A stretch of DNA of 64,000 bases from Candidatus Saccharimonadota bacterium (GTDB taxonomy: Bacteria; Patescibacteriota; Saccharimonadia; Saccharimonadales; UBA4665). A program made the translations under genes and the position numbers. The stretch's first letter is position 1, and every line of letters begins with the position of its first letter. Positions 48,128-57,428 of the stretch are shown here, in pieces. Where the stretch lies: assembly GCA_028286345.1 (NCBI GenBank), contig JAQBRT010000001.1:186001-250000 (forward strand), read 5' to 3'. The notes under the pieces are model-generated. The model had not been told where the DNA came from and did not search any database. It was given only the letters and a program-made list of their open reading frames with translations.

Positions 48128-49906
48128 TTGAAGCAAGACCACATTCGTAATTTTTGTATTATTGCGCACATCGATCACGGCAAGTCCACATTGGCTGACC
48201 GCTTGCTCGAGATGACCGGAACTGTTGATAAGCGCGATATGAAAGCCCAAATGCTCGACAAAATGGATCTGGAGCGGGAAAAAGGAATTACCATTAAACT
48301 TGCGCCGGTACGAATGGAATACAAGGGCTACGAACTCAACCTGATCGATACACCGGGCCATGTCGACTTTAGCTACGAAGTTTCGCGTAGCCTTGAGGCT
48401 TGCGAGGGTGCTTTGTTGGTGGTTGACGCTTCCCAGGGTATCCAAGCCCAAACATTAGCTAATGTGTATCTGGCGCTTGCCGCCGATTTGACTATAATTC
48501 CGGTCCTAAACAAGATCGATCTGCCAGCTGCTGACGTTGAGCGGGTGAGTGCCGAGATTATAAGTCTGCTTGGCTGTGCCAAAGAAGACATCCTGCACAT
48601 TTCTGCCAAAACAGGGCAGGGGGTTGATGCAGTTTTGGAGCGGGTAGTGGCCAGTGTCCCCTGCCCCAAGCCGCCAGCAGGGGAGCAGACCCGGGCACTA
48701 ATTTTTGACAGCTATTATGATGATTACCGCGGCGTTATTTTGTATGTCCGGGTGTTTGATGGCTCAATTACCAAAGCCGCCCAAATTAAAATGCTTGCCA
48801 CTAGCGCCGCTGGCATCGCCCTGGAGGTCGGGGCATTAACACCAGGGATGAACCCTCGCCCTTCCCTGCACACCGGCGAAATTGGCTACATTGTCACCAA
48901 CCTTAAATCGACGCGTGAAGCCAAAGTTGGCGACACGATTACACTTGTCAGTAGCCCGGCGGTAAACCCCCTGCCCGGATACCGTAATGTTCAGCCATTT
49001 GTCTATGCCGGCTTCTTCCCGGACAGTAACGAAAACTACCAGCTCCTTAAAGATGCGATAGAAAAGCTATCATTAAGTGACTCCGCCCTACAATATGTGC
49101 CCGAAAATTCGCCAGTACTCGGTTTTGGCGTGCGCGTTGGCTTCTTGGGCTTGCTGCACATGGATATTGTCCGGGAACGCTTGGAGCGCGAGTATAACCT
49201 TGAGCTGGTCGTCACAAACCCCTCCACCGACTACCAGATTAGTCTCAGTAACGGCAATGAACTTGATATTAAAAGTGCTGCCGACTTGCCAGACCCGGCA
49301 CAGATTACCGAGATCCGTGAGCCTTGGATTAAGGGCGAGATTGTCGTGCCACAGGATTACGTTGGCCCAATTATCCAGCTTATTTCTAACAAGCGCGGCC
49401 TGCAAAACAATATTAGCTATGTCGAAGCCCGGGCTTTGGTAAGTTTTGAGGCTCCCCTAGCCAACTTGCTGACAGACTTTTATGACCAACTCAAGAGCCT
49501 CACTAGCGGTTACGGCTCGTTTAACTACGAACTCGACAATTACCGTGCCGAAGACTTAGTACGTGTAGACTTTTACGTTGCCGGCGAAATGATTAGCGCA
49601 CTGAGCCTTATGGCGCACCGTAGCGAGTCACAATCCCTGGGCCGAGAAGTTGTTGGCAAACTCAAAGAAGTTATTCCACGCCAAAACTTCCAGGTGGCTT
49701 TGCAAGCAGCCATTGGCGGCAAGTTTATTGCCCGCGAAGACATTTCGGCCTATCGCAAAGACGTTACTACCGGTTTATACGGCGGCGACGTCTCCCGTAA
49801 GAAGAAAGTTCTCGCCAAACAAGCTAAGGGTAAGGCTAGAATGAAAAGATTCGGCAAGGTTGATATCCCTGCCGAAGCTTTCACAGTCATGCTCAAGCGC
49901 GACTAA
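48128..49906 (+). CDS. lepA: Elongation factor 4 (LepA)
   Basis: A 592-residue GTPase: AHIDHGKSTLADRL (P-loop), DTPGHVDF, NKIDLP, EF-G-like domains and the LepA-specific C-terminal domain ending KRFGKVDIPAEAFTVML. It back-translocates or rescues stalled ribosomes. It starts with TTG behind AGAGAGG; TATAAT lies at 48095-48100, so it has a leader of about 20 nt. Confidence 0.95.
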   Translation: MKQDHIRNFCIIAHIDHGKSTLADRLLEMTGTVDKRDMKAQMLDKMDLEREKGITIKLAPVRMEYKGYELNLIDTPGHVDFSYEVSRSLEACEGALLVVDASQGIQAQTLANVYLALAADLTIIPVLNKIDLPAADVERVSAEIISLLGCAKEDILHISAKTGQGVDAVLERVVASVPCPKPPAGEQTRALIFDSYYDDYRGVILYVRVFDGSITKAAQIKMLATSAAGIALEVGALTPGMNPRPSLHTGEIGYIVTNLKSTREAKVGDTITLVSSPAVNPLPGYRNVQPFVYAGFFPDSNENYQLLKDAIEKLSLSDSALQYVPENSPVLGFGVRVGFLGLLHMDIVRERLEREYNLELVVTNPSTDYQISLSNGNELDIKSAADLPDPAQITEIREPWIKGEIVVPQDYVGPIIQLISNKRGLQNNISYVEARALVSFEAPLANLLTDFYDQLKSLTSGYGSFNYELDNYRAEDLVRVDFYVAGEMISALSLMAHRSESQSLGREVVGKLKEVIPRQNFQVALQAAIGGKFIAREDISAYRKDVTTGLYGGDVSRKKKVLAKQAKGKARMKRFGKVDIPAEAFTVMLKRD

Positions 49907-49943
49907 ACATTTGTCTTAAAAGATACTGGGACTTTGCAGCCTC

Positions 49944-50852
49944 TTAGCTGTGGTTGTAGTTCCAAACAGTATATGATCCAGCTGCCTGGGTGCTGCCACT
50001 TGGTGTGAATGCTATACGGTAGGTTTGGCCTTTGGTAAGACCCCTGAAGCAAGTGTGGTCTCGGTTGCCATCGTGATGGAACTCACCAGTAGTTGAGCGG
50101 GTAGTCCAGCTACCGTTCTTTGACTGCTGTATGGACATCCTGTACTTATCTATATTACCTACGCCACCTAGCTTATTGTTGTTGATAGTATTGGCGGTAC
50201 AAACATAGCCGTCGGCACTTACAACACTACTGCTGTACTGAGTAGTACTACTGCTCAGGCCCCAACTGACGGTACCACTAACTTCTGTTAAGCTTACAGC
50301 TGGTACGGATGCAGCGGGAGTTGGTTTACTGCGAGCAACGCCATTGTGTGATTTGCATGCGGCAGCGGAAATATGAGCATCTTCGATAGTACGCTTGCCT
50401 GGGTTAAGCGTGTACGTGCAGTAAACGAGAGGTGATGGCTTGGCTGTGGTTGTTGCAATAACTTTTGTACCAGTTAATGCTGCCCAGGTCTTTGGGCCTA
50501 CAATGCCGTCAGCAACGAGGCCATGACTTTTCTGGAAGGCCATAACCTTTGCTTTGGTACCTGGGCCAAATTTGCTGTCTTGTGTAGCACCAACCTTGCT
50601 CTGGACTAACTTAACACATGGCCCAACATTACCAACTCCAAGGGTCGGGGTGCCGGTGCAGGTAGTAGAGGGAGTGACTTTCGGAGTGCTGCTGGATTGG
50701 GCACTAGCTGATGCGCTACTGCCAGTTTCAGGTGCAACCTGGGCATGGCCAGCAACTGCTTGGAATGTAAAGGCAGTAATAATGCCCACGACAACAAGGG
50801 CTAATACAAAGTGGTGGGCGATGCCACGCGAGTCGAGTCGTTTGATTTTCAT
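49944..50852 (-). CDS. Secreted peptidoglycan-binding protein
   Basis: A 302-residue exported protein: signal peptide (1-38, FVLALVVVGIITAFTFQAVAGHAQ), Ser/Thr linker, a PG_binding_1 domain (about 65-125: LGVGNVGPCVKLVQSKVGATQDSKFGPGTKAKVMAFQKSHGLVADGIVGPKTWAALTG). Then comes a region of unknown fold (185-302) with Cys residues (YVCTANT, DHTCFRGL) that may form a disulfide. It binds cell wall, its own or a host's. A consensus promoter and an AAGGA site stand upstream. Confidence 0.87.
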   Translation of the reverse strand: MKIKRLDSRGIAHHFVLALVVVGIITAFTFQAVAGHAQVAPETGSSASASAQSSSTPKVTPSTTCTGTPTLGVGNVGPCVKLVQSKVGATQDSKFGPGTKAKVMAFQKSHGLVADGIVGPKTWAALTGTKVIATTTAKPSPLVYCTYTLNPGKRTIEDAHISAAACKSHNGVARSKPTPAASVPAVSLTEVSGTVSWGLSSSTTQYSSSVVSADGYVCTANTINNNKLGGVGNIDKYRMSIQQSKNGSWTTRSTTGEFHHDGNRDHTCFRGLTKGQTYRIAFTPSGSTQAAGSYTVWNYNHS

Positions 50853-50909
50853 CTGATTTCCTTTTATGTTTGGTGTTGTATTTTTGTTTTTTAAGAGGTT
50901 ATGGTCGTG

Positions 50910-50938
50910 ATTATGGTAGTGGTTACACTATTTGTCAA
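50910..50938 (-). promoter_or_regulatory. Consensus promoter for the peptidoglycan-binding gene
   Basis: On the minus strand TTGACA (plus 50933-50938), a 17-bp spacer and CATAAT (plus 50910-50915), about 58 bp before the start codon. Confidence 0.75.
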
Positions 50939-50963
50939 GACAAACTTAAGAAAAGCTGAAAAC

Positions 50964-50972
50964 TTATCCACA
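50964..50972 (+). other. Single DnaA-box consensus
   Basis: TTATCCACA, an exact match to the consensus TTATNCACA, in the divergent gap between two genes. There is only one, with no AT-rich unwinding region or dnaA/dnaN genes, so it is not an origin. It could be a chance match or a DnaA-controlled promoter. Confidence 0.3.
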
Positions 50973-51009
50973 AGCAGCCGCAGCCTGTATAATGAAAAAC
51001 GTAAGCATT

Positions 51010-51657
51010 ATGAATACAGAAAGCAAAATCAATCATCGTTTAATCGGCTACTTATTTACGCCATCCTGGCTGAGTGCTATTTTTTGTGTCACCGTTGGCT
51101 TATTAGTAACGGCTGCTACTATAGTGTCACTCCAATTCAGGGGCAGTAGCCTTAAGTTGTTGTACGAAAACTATCAAGAAACCCATGCAACTACGGTTCA
51201 ACCACTGGGCAGCACAGGACAGGTCTACCAAACTGACGGCCTGCACATGCTCATAAGCAACGCACCACTGCTGGTATTTTGGGCGCTGGTGGGAATTGTT
51301 GTCTACTTGTTAGCGATCAATGTTGTTGGTGCCCTCCAAAAGGCCCGAGAGCTGAACCTTGAGCTCGAATTTACCAACGGCAACCGCCGGCGTTTACTGA
51401 AAACGGTGTTTTTACACTTTGCTGTGCGCTGCCTGGTGGTTGCTGTTTGGTTACCGTATATCTACTTTTTCCTCCACCACGTTATCCCGTATGTTTTGAC
51501 CGCTGCAATTGCTGGTGGCTTACTAACGTTGGATGGTGCGCTTGATGCCTTTTTGGCGTTTGCCGTTATGGCCGCAGCCCTGCACGTACACATATTTTTA
51601 TTGCGTGTCTTGCTCCTCCGGCCCCGGGTGCTGAGCCGGGTGCTGTATGTTAGCTAG
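51010..51657 (+). CDS. Polytopic membrane protein, unknown
   Basis: A 215-residue protein with about five helices (LSAIFCVTVGLLVTAATIVSL, APLLVFWALVGIVVYLLAINVV, FLHFAVRCLVVAVWLPYIYFFL, and two more). ATG 51010 is chosen because TATAAT (50988-50993) overlaps the earlier ATG 50992. No family is recognised. Its stop overlaps the convergent kinase gene by 8 bp. Confidence 0.7.
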   Translation: MNTESKINHRLIGYLFTPSWLSAIFCVTVGLLVTAATIVSLQFRGSSLKLLYENYQETHATTVQPLGSTGQVYQTDGLHMLISNAPLLVFWALVGIVVYLLAINVVGALQKARELNLELEFTNGNRRRLLKTVFLHFAVRCLVVAVWLPYIYFFLHHVIPYVLTAAIAGGLLTLDGALDAFLAFAVMAAALHVHIFLLRVLLLRPRVLSRVLYVS

Positions 51658-52288
51658 TTGCTAAATCGTAGAGAAAGTTAAGAATATCGGCAGTAACTTC
51701 AACTGCTGGGCGCTCGGTGCTTATTTCGAGGAACATATTGGTTTGGCGGTAGTGGTTAATAACAGGTACGGTTTTATCGCGGAACTCGTCGAGCCGGACT
51801 TTTATGATTTCAATAACATCGTCAGTCCGGTCACCCCGGTCACCTTTAGAGCGTTCTTCTTGGCTTTTGCGCCAACGTTCAAAGACGCCAGCCTCTGTTA
51901 TGTCTAGGTGGATAATAGCTTTAAGTGGATGGCCCGATTGCTTCGTGGCTTCCACGACCCCATCTTCTTCGCCATGCCAGCGGCCAACTGAACTTAAAAT
52001 AAGCGGATGGCCGCTAAATTCTTCTTGGCTTAAGTAAGGAAGCACGATATTTACATAATCTTCTGTAGGAATGAGCTTACCCATGCGCAGTGCTTCTTGG
52101 GAGCGCTCTGGGATAATACTGCCTCGCAAAATATCACCACCGCCAAGCAGTGGGCAGTCAAATAGTTCTGACAAAATCCGTCCCTGGGTGTCTTTGCCGG
52201 CAAAAGGCATGCCAAAGATATTTATTGAACCCGTGCCGAGCCAATTTTTGATTACTGCAATCTTATCGGTGTCGAACTCGTGTGCCAT
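51650..52288 (-). CDS. Adenylate-kinase-like nucleoside monophosphate kinase
   Basis: A 212-residue P-loop kinase: INIFGMPFAGKDTQGRILSELF in place of the usual GxPGxGKGTQ, then LGGGDILR, GKLIPTEDYVNIVLPYL, ILSSVGRWHGEEDGV (NMP-binding DGFPR region changed), and a lid-like ERWRKSQEERSKGDRGDRTDDV. The Asp in AGKDTQ is found in related eukaryotic-like adenylate kinases. The altered motifs leave the substrate open. A TATAGT box lies 12 nt before ATG 52288. Confidence 0.8.
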   Translation of the reverse strand: MAHEFDTDKIAVIKNWLGTGSINIFGMPFAGKDTQGRILSELFDCPLLGGGDILRGSIIPERSQEALRMGKLIPTEDYVNIVLPYLSQEEFSGHPLILSSVGRWHGEEDGVVEATKQSGHPLKAIIHLDITEAGVFERWRKSQEERSKGDRGDRTDDVIEIIKVRLDEFRDKTVPVINHYRQTNMFLEISTERPAVEVTADILNFLYDLATS

Positions 52289-52324
52289 ATCTAGTTTCTC
52301 ACTATAGCATAATTTAAACACTCT

Positions 52325-52349
52325 GGCACTCTTGTGTATTGAGTGCTAA
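52325..52349 (+). promoter_or_regulatory. CIRCE operator before hrcA
   Basis: GGCACTC, a 9-bp spacer and GAGTGCTAA: one arm is slightly degenerate against TTAGCACTC-N9-GAGTGCTAA. The -10 box TAAAAT (52347-52352) overlaps its 3' arm, so HrcA would block RNA polymerase. Confidence 0.85.
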
Positions 52350-52358
52350 AATGTGCGC

Positions 52359-53066
52359 ATGACAGAGCGACAGCAGAAATTACTGAGTGCTATTGTTGAG
52401 CAATACGCCGAAGTTGCCAGCCCAGTTGGTAGTTCTTTGTTGGCCAAGGCTTTCAATGTTAGCTCGGCTACAGTTCGCGCCGACATGGCCGAGCTGGAAC
52501 GCCAAGGCTACATTGCCCAACCTCACACCAGCGCCGGCCGTGTACCAACCGACAAAGGCTACCGGTTGTATGTTAATAGCCTGGCAAATGGTGAACAGCC
52601 AAGCCTCAGCGAGGGCCGTGGCGAAAAGGCCCTTAGTGCCCGTGTCCAGCATGCCGGCACACCGGAACGTATGATCCGTAACTCGGTAGACACACTGGTT
52701 GAGCTAACCCACAACCTCGGCCTAGCCACTATTGGCAACCAGCTTTATATGAGTGGCCTATCCAATTTATTTGGCCAGCCAGAGTTTATACAGGGCGGCC
52801 AAGTCCAGCAAGTTGCCCGTCTGCTCGATAACCTCGAACCCTGGTTGCGCGAGGCCGCACCCAACGAACCCCTCAGCGTCTATATCGGCCAAGAAAACCC
52901 AATTGGCCGCACTGCCGGCTGTACGCTTATAATCAGCCGTTTCCGCAGCCCATTCTCAGACAGCAGCTATATTGGTATCCTTGGACCAACCCGCCAAAGC
53001 TACCGCGATGTCATGGCGCTAGTGGCCCGCGCCGGGCGCGAACTTGAGGAGGTACTTTATGCATAA
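52359..53066 (+). CDS. hrcA: Heat-inducible transcription repressor HrcA
   Basis: A 235-residue protein, shorter than the usual 330-350. The N-terminal winged helix is intact (TERQQKLLSAIVEQYAEVASPVGSSLLAKAF, VSSATVRADMAELERQGYI, PHTSAGRVPTDKGYRLYV). The C-terminal GAF-like/insertion part is reduced, but ends with the family's YIGILGPTRQSYRDVMALV. It binds CIRCE and represses dnaK-type operons. ATG 52359 follows TAAAAT by 6 nt. Confidence 0.93.
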   Translation: MTERQQKLLSAIVEQYAEVASPVGSSLLAKAFNVSSATVRADMAELERQGYIAQPHTSAGRVPTDKGYRLYVNSLANGEQPSLSEGRGEKALSARVQHAGTPERMIRNSVDTLVELTHNLGLATIGNQLYMSGLSNLFGQPEFIQGGQVQQVARLLDNLEPWLREAAPNEPLSVYIGQENPIGRTAGCTLIISRFRSPFSDSSYIGILGPTRQSYRDVMALVARAGRELEEVLYA

Positions 53067-53337
53067 AGTCGAACGCTACCCCGTATACTCTGGAGAAGAG
53101 CAGGCCTTACGTCACCTGACGCTGTACACACTTGCGTTTTATGATATGTTTGAAAATGATCCAGTTCAAGCCCGGGCCTACTGGCGCACAGTTGAGCGCG
53201 ATGTCACCCAACAATTTGGCCTAGAGTATGAAGACTTTGACGAGCTCGCATCCAAGGCCGACATAGCTGCGCAAGATGCGCATTATTCATTAGATTTTGA
53301 GTTAGGAGAGATATCCAATGCCAGACAAGAAGCCTAA
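53059..53337 (+). CDS. Unknown protein in the hrcA-grpE operon
   Basis: A 92-residue acidic soluble protein (HKVERYPVYSGEEQALRHLTLYTLAFYDMFENDPVQARAYWRT). GAGGAGG lies 6-7 nt before ATG 53059 inside the hrcA 3' end; it overlaps hrcA by 8 nt and grpE by 20 nt. The tight overlaps show coupled translation with chaperone genes, so a role in the heat response is likely. No family is recognised. Confidence 0.75.
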   Translation: MHKVERYPVYSGEEQALRHLTLYTLAFYDMFENDPVQARAYWRTVERDVTQQFGLEYEDFDELASKADIAAQDAHYSLDFELGEISNARQEA

Positions 53338-53794
53338 AAAAGGGACTAACCCTGCTGCCGAACTTGAGCAGCAAATTGCCAGCCTAACCGAAGCGCTGCA
53401 GCGCGAACGTGCTGACGCCATGAACTTGCGCCGCCGTCACGACGAAGATATGGCCAGCGTACGTAGCCGCGTCAAATCTGCCGTGGTTGCTGACTTGCTG
53501 CCGGTAGTCGATAACTTCGAGCGTGCCCTCAAGCACGTTCCCGATGACCTGGCTGACAACCAGTACATCAAAGGCGTTCAAGGCGTAGTAAAACAGTTTG
53601 AAAAAACCCTTGCTGACATGGGCGTTGAGCGCATTAAAACCGTTGGCGAACCGTTTAACCCAGAACTACACGAAGCTGTAAGCATGGAAGAAGGCGAGGG
53701 CGGTGAAGAAATCGTCAGCGAAGAACTCCAAGCTGGCTACAAAATTGGCACCGACGTAATCCGCCACGCCATGGTAAGGGTAAAGGCACAGTAA
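53318..53794 (+). CDS. grpE: Nucleotide exchange factor GrpE
   Basis: A 158-residue protein with an N-terminal coiled coil (AAELEQQIASLTEALQRERADAMNLRRRHDEDM), then VVADLLPVVDNFERALKH, GVQGVVKQFEKTLADMGVERI, and FNPELHEAVSMEEGEG...GYKIGTDVIRHAMVRV. It releases ADP from DnaK. It sits directly before dnaK with one unknown gene between. Confidence 0.94.
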   Translation: MPDKKPKKGTNPAAELEQQIASLTEALQRERADAMNLRRRHDEDMASVRSRVKSAVVADLLPVVDNFERALKHVPDDLADNQYIKGVQGVVKQFEKTLADMGVERIKTVGEPFNPELHEAVSMEEGEGGEEIVSEELQAGYKIGTDVIRHAMVRVKAQ

Positions 53795-54042
53795 TGGCTC
53801 GGATAATTGGTCTCATGGCACCCGATAACAAAGATCAGTTTGCGCCGTTAGCTGAATACCTCAAAGAAGATGTAGATGAATTCTATGGATTAGTAGGCGA
53901 TCAGTTGATGAAGGATTTGACCGAAAAACCAAAAACAATGGAGCGCTCAGGAGCATTTTTGATCGAAGTTGACACAAAAGACCGACGTATCGTCTGTTTT
54001 CCGTTTCGAATAGCCGAAGTTGTTAGTGTGAATGAAGCTTAA
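53794..54042 (+). CDS. Unknown 82-residue protein between grpE and dnaK
   Basis: A small acidic soluble protein (ARIIGLMAPDNKDQFAPLAEYLKEDVDEFYGLVGDQL, then FLIEVDTKDRRIVCFPFRI). It overlaps grpE by 1 nt (TAATG). No family is recognised. It is the last gene before the dnaK CIRCE promoter. Confidence 0.7.
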   Translation: MARIIGLMAPDNKDQFAPLAEYLKEDVDEFYGLVGDQLMKDLTEKPKTMERSGAFLIEVDTKDRRIVCFPFRIAEVVSVNEA

Positions 54043-54052
54043 GTTACAACAG

Positions 54053-54090
54053 TTAGCACTCTTGACACATGAGTGCTAATTTTCTAGACT
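54053..54090 (+). promoter_or_regulatory. Perfect CIRCE operator and promoter of dnaK
   Basis: TTAGCACTC (54053-54061), a 9-bp spacer and GAGTGCTAA (54071-54079). The -35 TTGACA (54062-54067) lies in the spacer, and TAGACT (54085-54090) 17 bp later is the -10. HrcA binding would cover the whole promoter. Confidence 0.95.
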
Positions 54091-54136
54091 AGAAGTACTA
54101 GCATTTCCACATATTTCGCTAAACGAAAGGATATAT

Positions 54137-56044
54137 ATGGCAAAAATCATTGGTATCGACCTCGGTACAACTAACTCGGCAATGGCTGTTATGCAGTCTG
54201 GTAAGCCGGAAATTATTGCAAACTCAGAAGGCAACCGTACTACACCATCAGTAGTTGCCGTAAATAAGAACGGCGAGCGCCTGGTAGGCCAAGTTGCCCG
54301 CCGCCAACAGGTGACCAACTCCAAGAACACCGTCTACGAAGTAAAACGCCTGATCGGCCGCAACTTTAACGACAAAGAAGTCCAGCGCGACATCAAGCTC
54401 ATGGGCTACGAAATGGTCAAGAGCGGCAACGGCGTTAAGGTAAAAATGGGTGACAAAGAATATAGCCCAGAAGAAATTAGCGCTATGATCCTAGGCAAGC
54501 TTAAGGCCGACGCCGAAGCTTTCTTGGGGGACACCGTAACAGAGGCAGTTATTACCGTCCCAGCCTACTTTGATGACTCCCAGCGCCAGGCCACTAAAGA
54601 CGCCGGTAAAATCGCCGGCCTAGAGGTAAAGCGCATCATTAATGAGCCAACCGCCGCCGCTTTGGCGTATGGTCTCGATAAGGCCGACAAAGCCGACGAA
54701 AAGATTGCTGTTTACGACCTTGGGGGTGGTACTTTCGATGTTTCTATCCTGGAACTCGGCGACGGCGTCTTCGAAGTTAAATCTACTAATGGCGACACCC
54801 ACCTAGGTGGTGCCGATTTTGACCGCGTTGTCATCAATTACTTCGCAGACGAGTTCAAAAAAGCCCACGGCATCGACATTACCGAAGACAAAGCTGCCAT
54901 GCAGCGCTTGCGTGATGAAGCTGAAAAAGCCAAGATTGAGCTTTCAACAGCCCAAGAAGTTGACGTTAACCTACCGTTCCTAACTGCCGACGCCGATGGC
55001 CCAAAGCACTTTGAACACAAACTAACCCGAGCCAAGCTTGAGGACTTGGTTGGCGACCTTATTGCTAAGACTGCTGGCCCTTGCGAAAAAGCCCTCAAAG
55101 ACGCCGGACTTAAAGCCAGCGAAATTGACGCCGTTGTTTTGGTTGGTGGTATGACACGCATGCCCGCCGTCCAAGAAAAGGTCAAACAGATCTTCGGGAA
55201 AGATCCAATGAAAGGCGTTAACCCTGATGAAGTCGTGGCTATTGGCGCAGCTATCCAGGGCGGTGTCCTCCAGGGTGATGTTAAAGATGTCCTGCTGCTA
55301 GACGTAACACCTTTGAGTCTCGGTATCGAAACCATGGGCGGCGTCATGACCAAACTGATTGAGCGCAACACCACCATCCCAACCAGTAAATCAGAAGTTT
55401 TTTCTACCGCCGCCGACAATCAGCCACAGGTCGAAATCCACGTTGGCCAAGGTGAGCGCGATATGATCGAGGGCAACAAGAGCCTTGGCCGCTTCATACT
55501 TGATGGCATTCCACCCGCACCACGCGGCGTTCCACAGGTCGAAGTAACCTTTAACATTGACGCCAACGGTATCCTGCACGTGTCCGCCAAGGACAAGGGT
55601 AGCGGCAAGGAGCAAAGCATTACCATCTCCGGTTCCGGCAACTTAGATAAAACTGAAGTTGAAAAGATGGCCAAAGAAGCCGAAGTCCACGCCGATGAAG
55701 ACAAGGCTAAGAAAGAGCTCGTAGAAACCCGCAACTTACTCGACAGCACTGTTTACCAAGCCGAAAAACTGGCCAAAGAAAACGCCGACAAGATTAGCGA
55801 CGATGACAAAAAGACCCTTGAAGAAGCCACTGAAGCCGCCAAGAAAGTTGTTGGCAACGCTGAAGCCACCAAGGATGAACTAGAAGCAGCCGCCAAAGAA
55901 CTCAACGACAAACTGATGCCGATCGGCGCCAAAATGTATGAGCAGGCAGAGGCCGACGCTCCTGCTGATGGTGGCCAAGAAGCCGGCAAGCCAGCCGACG
56001 AACCAATCGAAGGCGAAGTTGTCGACGAAAAAGAAGAAAAGTAG
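54137..56044 (+). CDS. dnaK: Chaperone DnaK (Hsp70)
   Basis: A 635-residue Hsp70: [50 protein letters not shown]-type phosphate loop, [13 protein letters not shown], then the substrate domain ([27 protein letters not shown]) and an acidic tail. It folds and refolds proteins with DnaJ and GrpE. Controlled by the CIRCE promoter upstream; AAAGGATATAT before the ATG is the ribosome site. A terminator follows. Confidence 0.97.
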   Translation: MAKIIGIDLGTTNSAMAVMQSGKPEIIANSEGNRTTPSVVAVNKNGERLVGQVARRQQVTNSKNTVYEVKRLIGRNFNDKEVQRDIKLMGYEMVKSGNGVKVKMGDKEYSPEEISAMILGKLKADAEAFLGDTVTEAVITVPAYFDDSQRQATKDAGKIAGLEVKRIINEPTAAALAYGLDKADKADEKIAVYDLGGGTFDVSILELGDGVFEVKSTNGDTHLGGADFDRVVINYFADEFKKAHGIDITEDKAAMQRLRDEAEKAKIELSTAQEVDVNLPFLTADADGPKHFEHKLTRAKLEDLVGDLIAKTAGPCEKALKDAGLKASEIDAVVLVGGMTRMPAVQEKVKQIFGKDPMKGVNPDEVVAIGAAIQGGVLQGDVKDVLLLDVTPLSLGIETMGGVMTKLIERNTTIPTSKSEVFSTAADNQPQVEIHVGQGERDMIEGNKSLGRFILDGIPPAPRGVPQVEVTFNIDANGILHVSAKDKGSGKEQSITISGSGNLDKTEVEKMAKEAEVHADEDKAKKELVETRNLLDSTVYQAEKLAKENADKISDDDKKTLEEATEAAKKVVGNAEATKDELEAAAKELNDKLMPIGAKMYEQAEADAPADGGQEAGKPADEPIEGEVVDEKEEK

Positions 56045-56057
56045 CATAATGTGGGTT

Positions 56058-56091
56058 ACCCCGTGCTGGCCACTGGCCTCAGCGGGGTTTT
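56058..56091 (+). terminator. Terminator after dnaK
   Basis: CCCCG (56059-56063) pairs with CGGGG (56083-56087) with a GGCC/GGCC inner arm, then TTTT. It may be partial, as co-directed genes follow. Confidence 0.7.
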
Positions 56092-56105
56092 AAGTAGGAT
56101 TTACT

Positions 56106-56714
56106 ATGTACGCATATATTGATGGCGAAAACTTTAGGCACCGGCTCGTAGAAGGCCTTAAGGGCGCGCGCTTACTCGAAAATGGCCACACGCCATTCCG
56201 GTTTAATGTCCCCGCCCTGATAACTAAAGTTCTCGGGCAGCGCCCCATACAGATTAACTACTACACCTCGCGCGTTAAGCAACCAACTTTCCCAATCCCT
56301 GATAAACTGGCTGAACAAATAGATACTATTAGCGAAATCAACCGCCGCTGGATCGCCGACTTAACAAATGAGGGCGTAAACGTCATCAAAGCTGGCTTCC
56401 TGAAAGTCCACGACAGCACGCGCTGCATCCACTGTGGCGAGAAGACCCAAATCCTGCAAGAGAAAGGCGTTGATGTCCGTTTAGCTACCGACATGGTACT
56501 GGCCGCCGCCCAGGAGCACATCACCCACATCATCCTATTTAGTTCCGATGCCGACATGATCCCAGCTATCGACCACTGCCGCCAGAACAATACCAAAGTC
56601 ACTTATGTCTGTTTTGAGGAAGAGCTCAATAAGGGTGTTTCCGCAGCCTGCGACGAAACGCTAACCTACAGCCGCCAAGATATTATTGATGTATATAACG
56701 GAGTACAAGCATGA
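56106..56714 (+). CDS. NYN-domain (PIN-like) protein
   Basis: A 202-residue putative RNase of the NYN group. MYAYIDGENFR carries the first Asp, TDMVLAAAQEHITHIILFSSDADMIPAI the later acidic residues of the metal site. A CIHCGEK motif in the middle could bind zinc with another ligand. It lies between dnaK and dnaJ and overlaps cutA by 4 nt (ATGA). RNA cleavage is inferred from the fold; the target is unknown. Confidence 0.85.
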   Translation: MYAYIDGENFRHRLVEGLKGARLLENGHTPFRFNVPALITKVLGQRPIQINYYTSRVKQPTFPIPDKLAEQIDTISEINRRWIADLTNEGVNVIKAGFLKVHDSTRCIHCGEKTQILQEKGVDVRLATDMVLAAAQEHITHIILFSSDADMIPAIDHCRQNNTKVTYVCFEEELNKGVSAACDETLTYSRQDIIDVYNGVQA

Positions 56715-57034
56715 ACGACACTATATTCGTCGAGCTACAAACTAGCTGTGCTGACCGCCAGGAAGCCGAAAAGATTGCTGACGCCCTGCTTGCCAGCAAA
56801 CTTATTGCTTGCGCAAAATTCTTTCCAATAGACAGCAAGTTTTTGTGGAAGGGCGAAGTACAACAGGGGTCAGAAGTGATGCTTAACATGTTAACTATTC
56901 CTGATAACTTCGAAAAAGTTAAATCAGCCATTACCGGACTCCACAGCTATGACACTTTTGTACTGCAGCAAGTGCCCTTAACACGCGTATCAACTGAAGC
57001 CCAGGCATGGCTGGACGAATCGTTAGGGGTCTAG
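56711..57034 (+). CDS. cutA: CutA-family protein
   Basis: A 107-residue CutA1-like trimeric protein: FVELQTSCADRQEAEKIADALLASKLIACAKFFP, WKGEVQQGSEVMLNMLT, LHSYDTFVLQQVPL and a Trp near the end (AQAWLDESLG). The family's ferredoxin-like trimers are tied to copper tolerance, but the function in most bacteria is unknown. Coupled to the NYN gene. Confidence 0.9.
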   Translation: MNDTIFVELQTSCADRQEAEKIADALLASKLIACAKFFPIDSKFLWKGEVQQGSEVMLNMLTIPDNFEKVKSAITGLHSYDTFVLQQVPLTRVSTEAQAWLDESLGV

Positions 57035-57035
57035 G

Positions 57036-57428
57036 ATGTACGGCTTGGGCATGAATTGGCACAACATATCAAGAGCGTTTAAACGTACACCTACAGAAGC
57101 GGCCAAAACTCCAGAGGTCTTGCTGCCCGGCCGCTTGCAGTTCAGCGAAGCGGAGATAAAGAAACGCTTTAACGGCATAGCGCTGCGGGCCGAGAGGCTA
57201 GACAGGGCTGCAATGGACATGCGCGGTGTAGTCGGAACTTATATAGAGTCAGCCCAAAATAACCAAGAACTAGCACCTATACGTGCTGCATTCTATGACC
57301 GCCAGGAACAAATTGGCAGGCGATACAGCTTGGAGATTTATGAAATGGACCAAGTTGTTAACTATGCTAAACATCTAGTCTTTGAATTGCCTGAGCAACA
57401 GCAAGCCAAGGGGGACGACAATGAGTAA
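57036..57428 (+). CDS. Unknown protein coupled to dnaJ
   Basis: A 130-residue soluble helical protein (SEAEIKKRFNGIALRAERLDRAAMDMRGVVGTYIESAQNN). It begins 1 nt after cutA, with ATG 57051 as an alternative start, and overlaps dnaJ by 8 nt. No family is recognised. Its place suggests a role with the DnaK/DnaJ system. Confidence 0.68.
   Translation: MYGLGMNWHNISRAFKRTPTEAAKTPEVLLPGRLQFSEAEIKKRFNGIALRAERLDRAAMDMRGVVGTYIESAQNNQELAPIRAAFYDRQEQIGRRYSLEIYEMDQVVNYAKHLVFELPEQQQAKGDDNE

Noticed and set aside
50964-50972. Replication origin marked by a DnaA box
   Set aside because: A single box with no cluster, no AT-rich unwinding region and no dnaA/dnaN neighbours is not enough.
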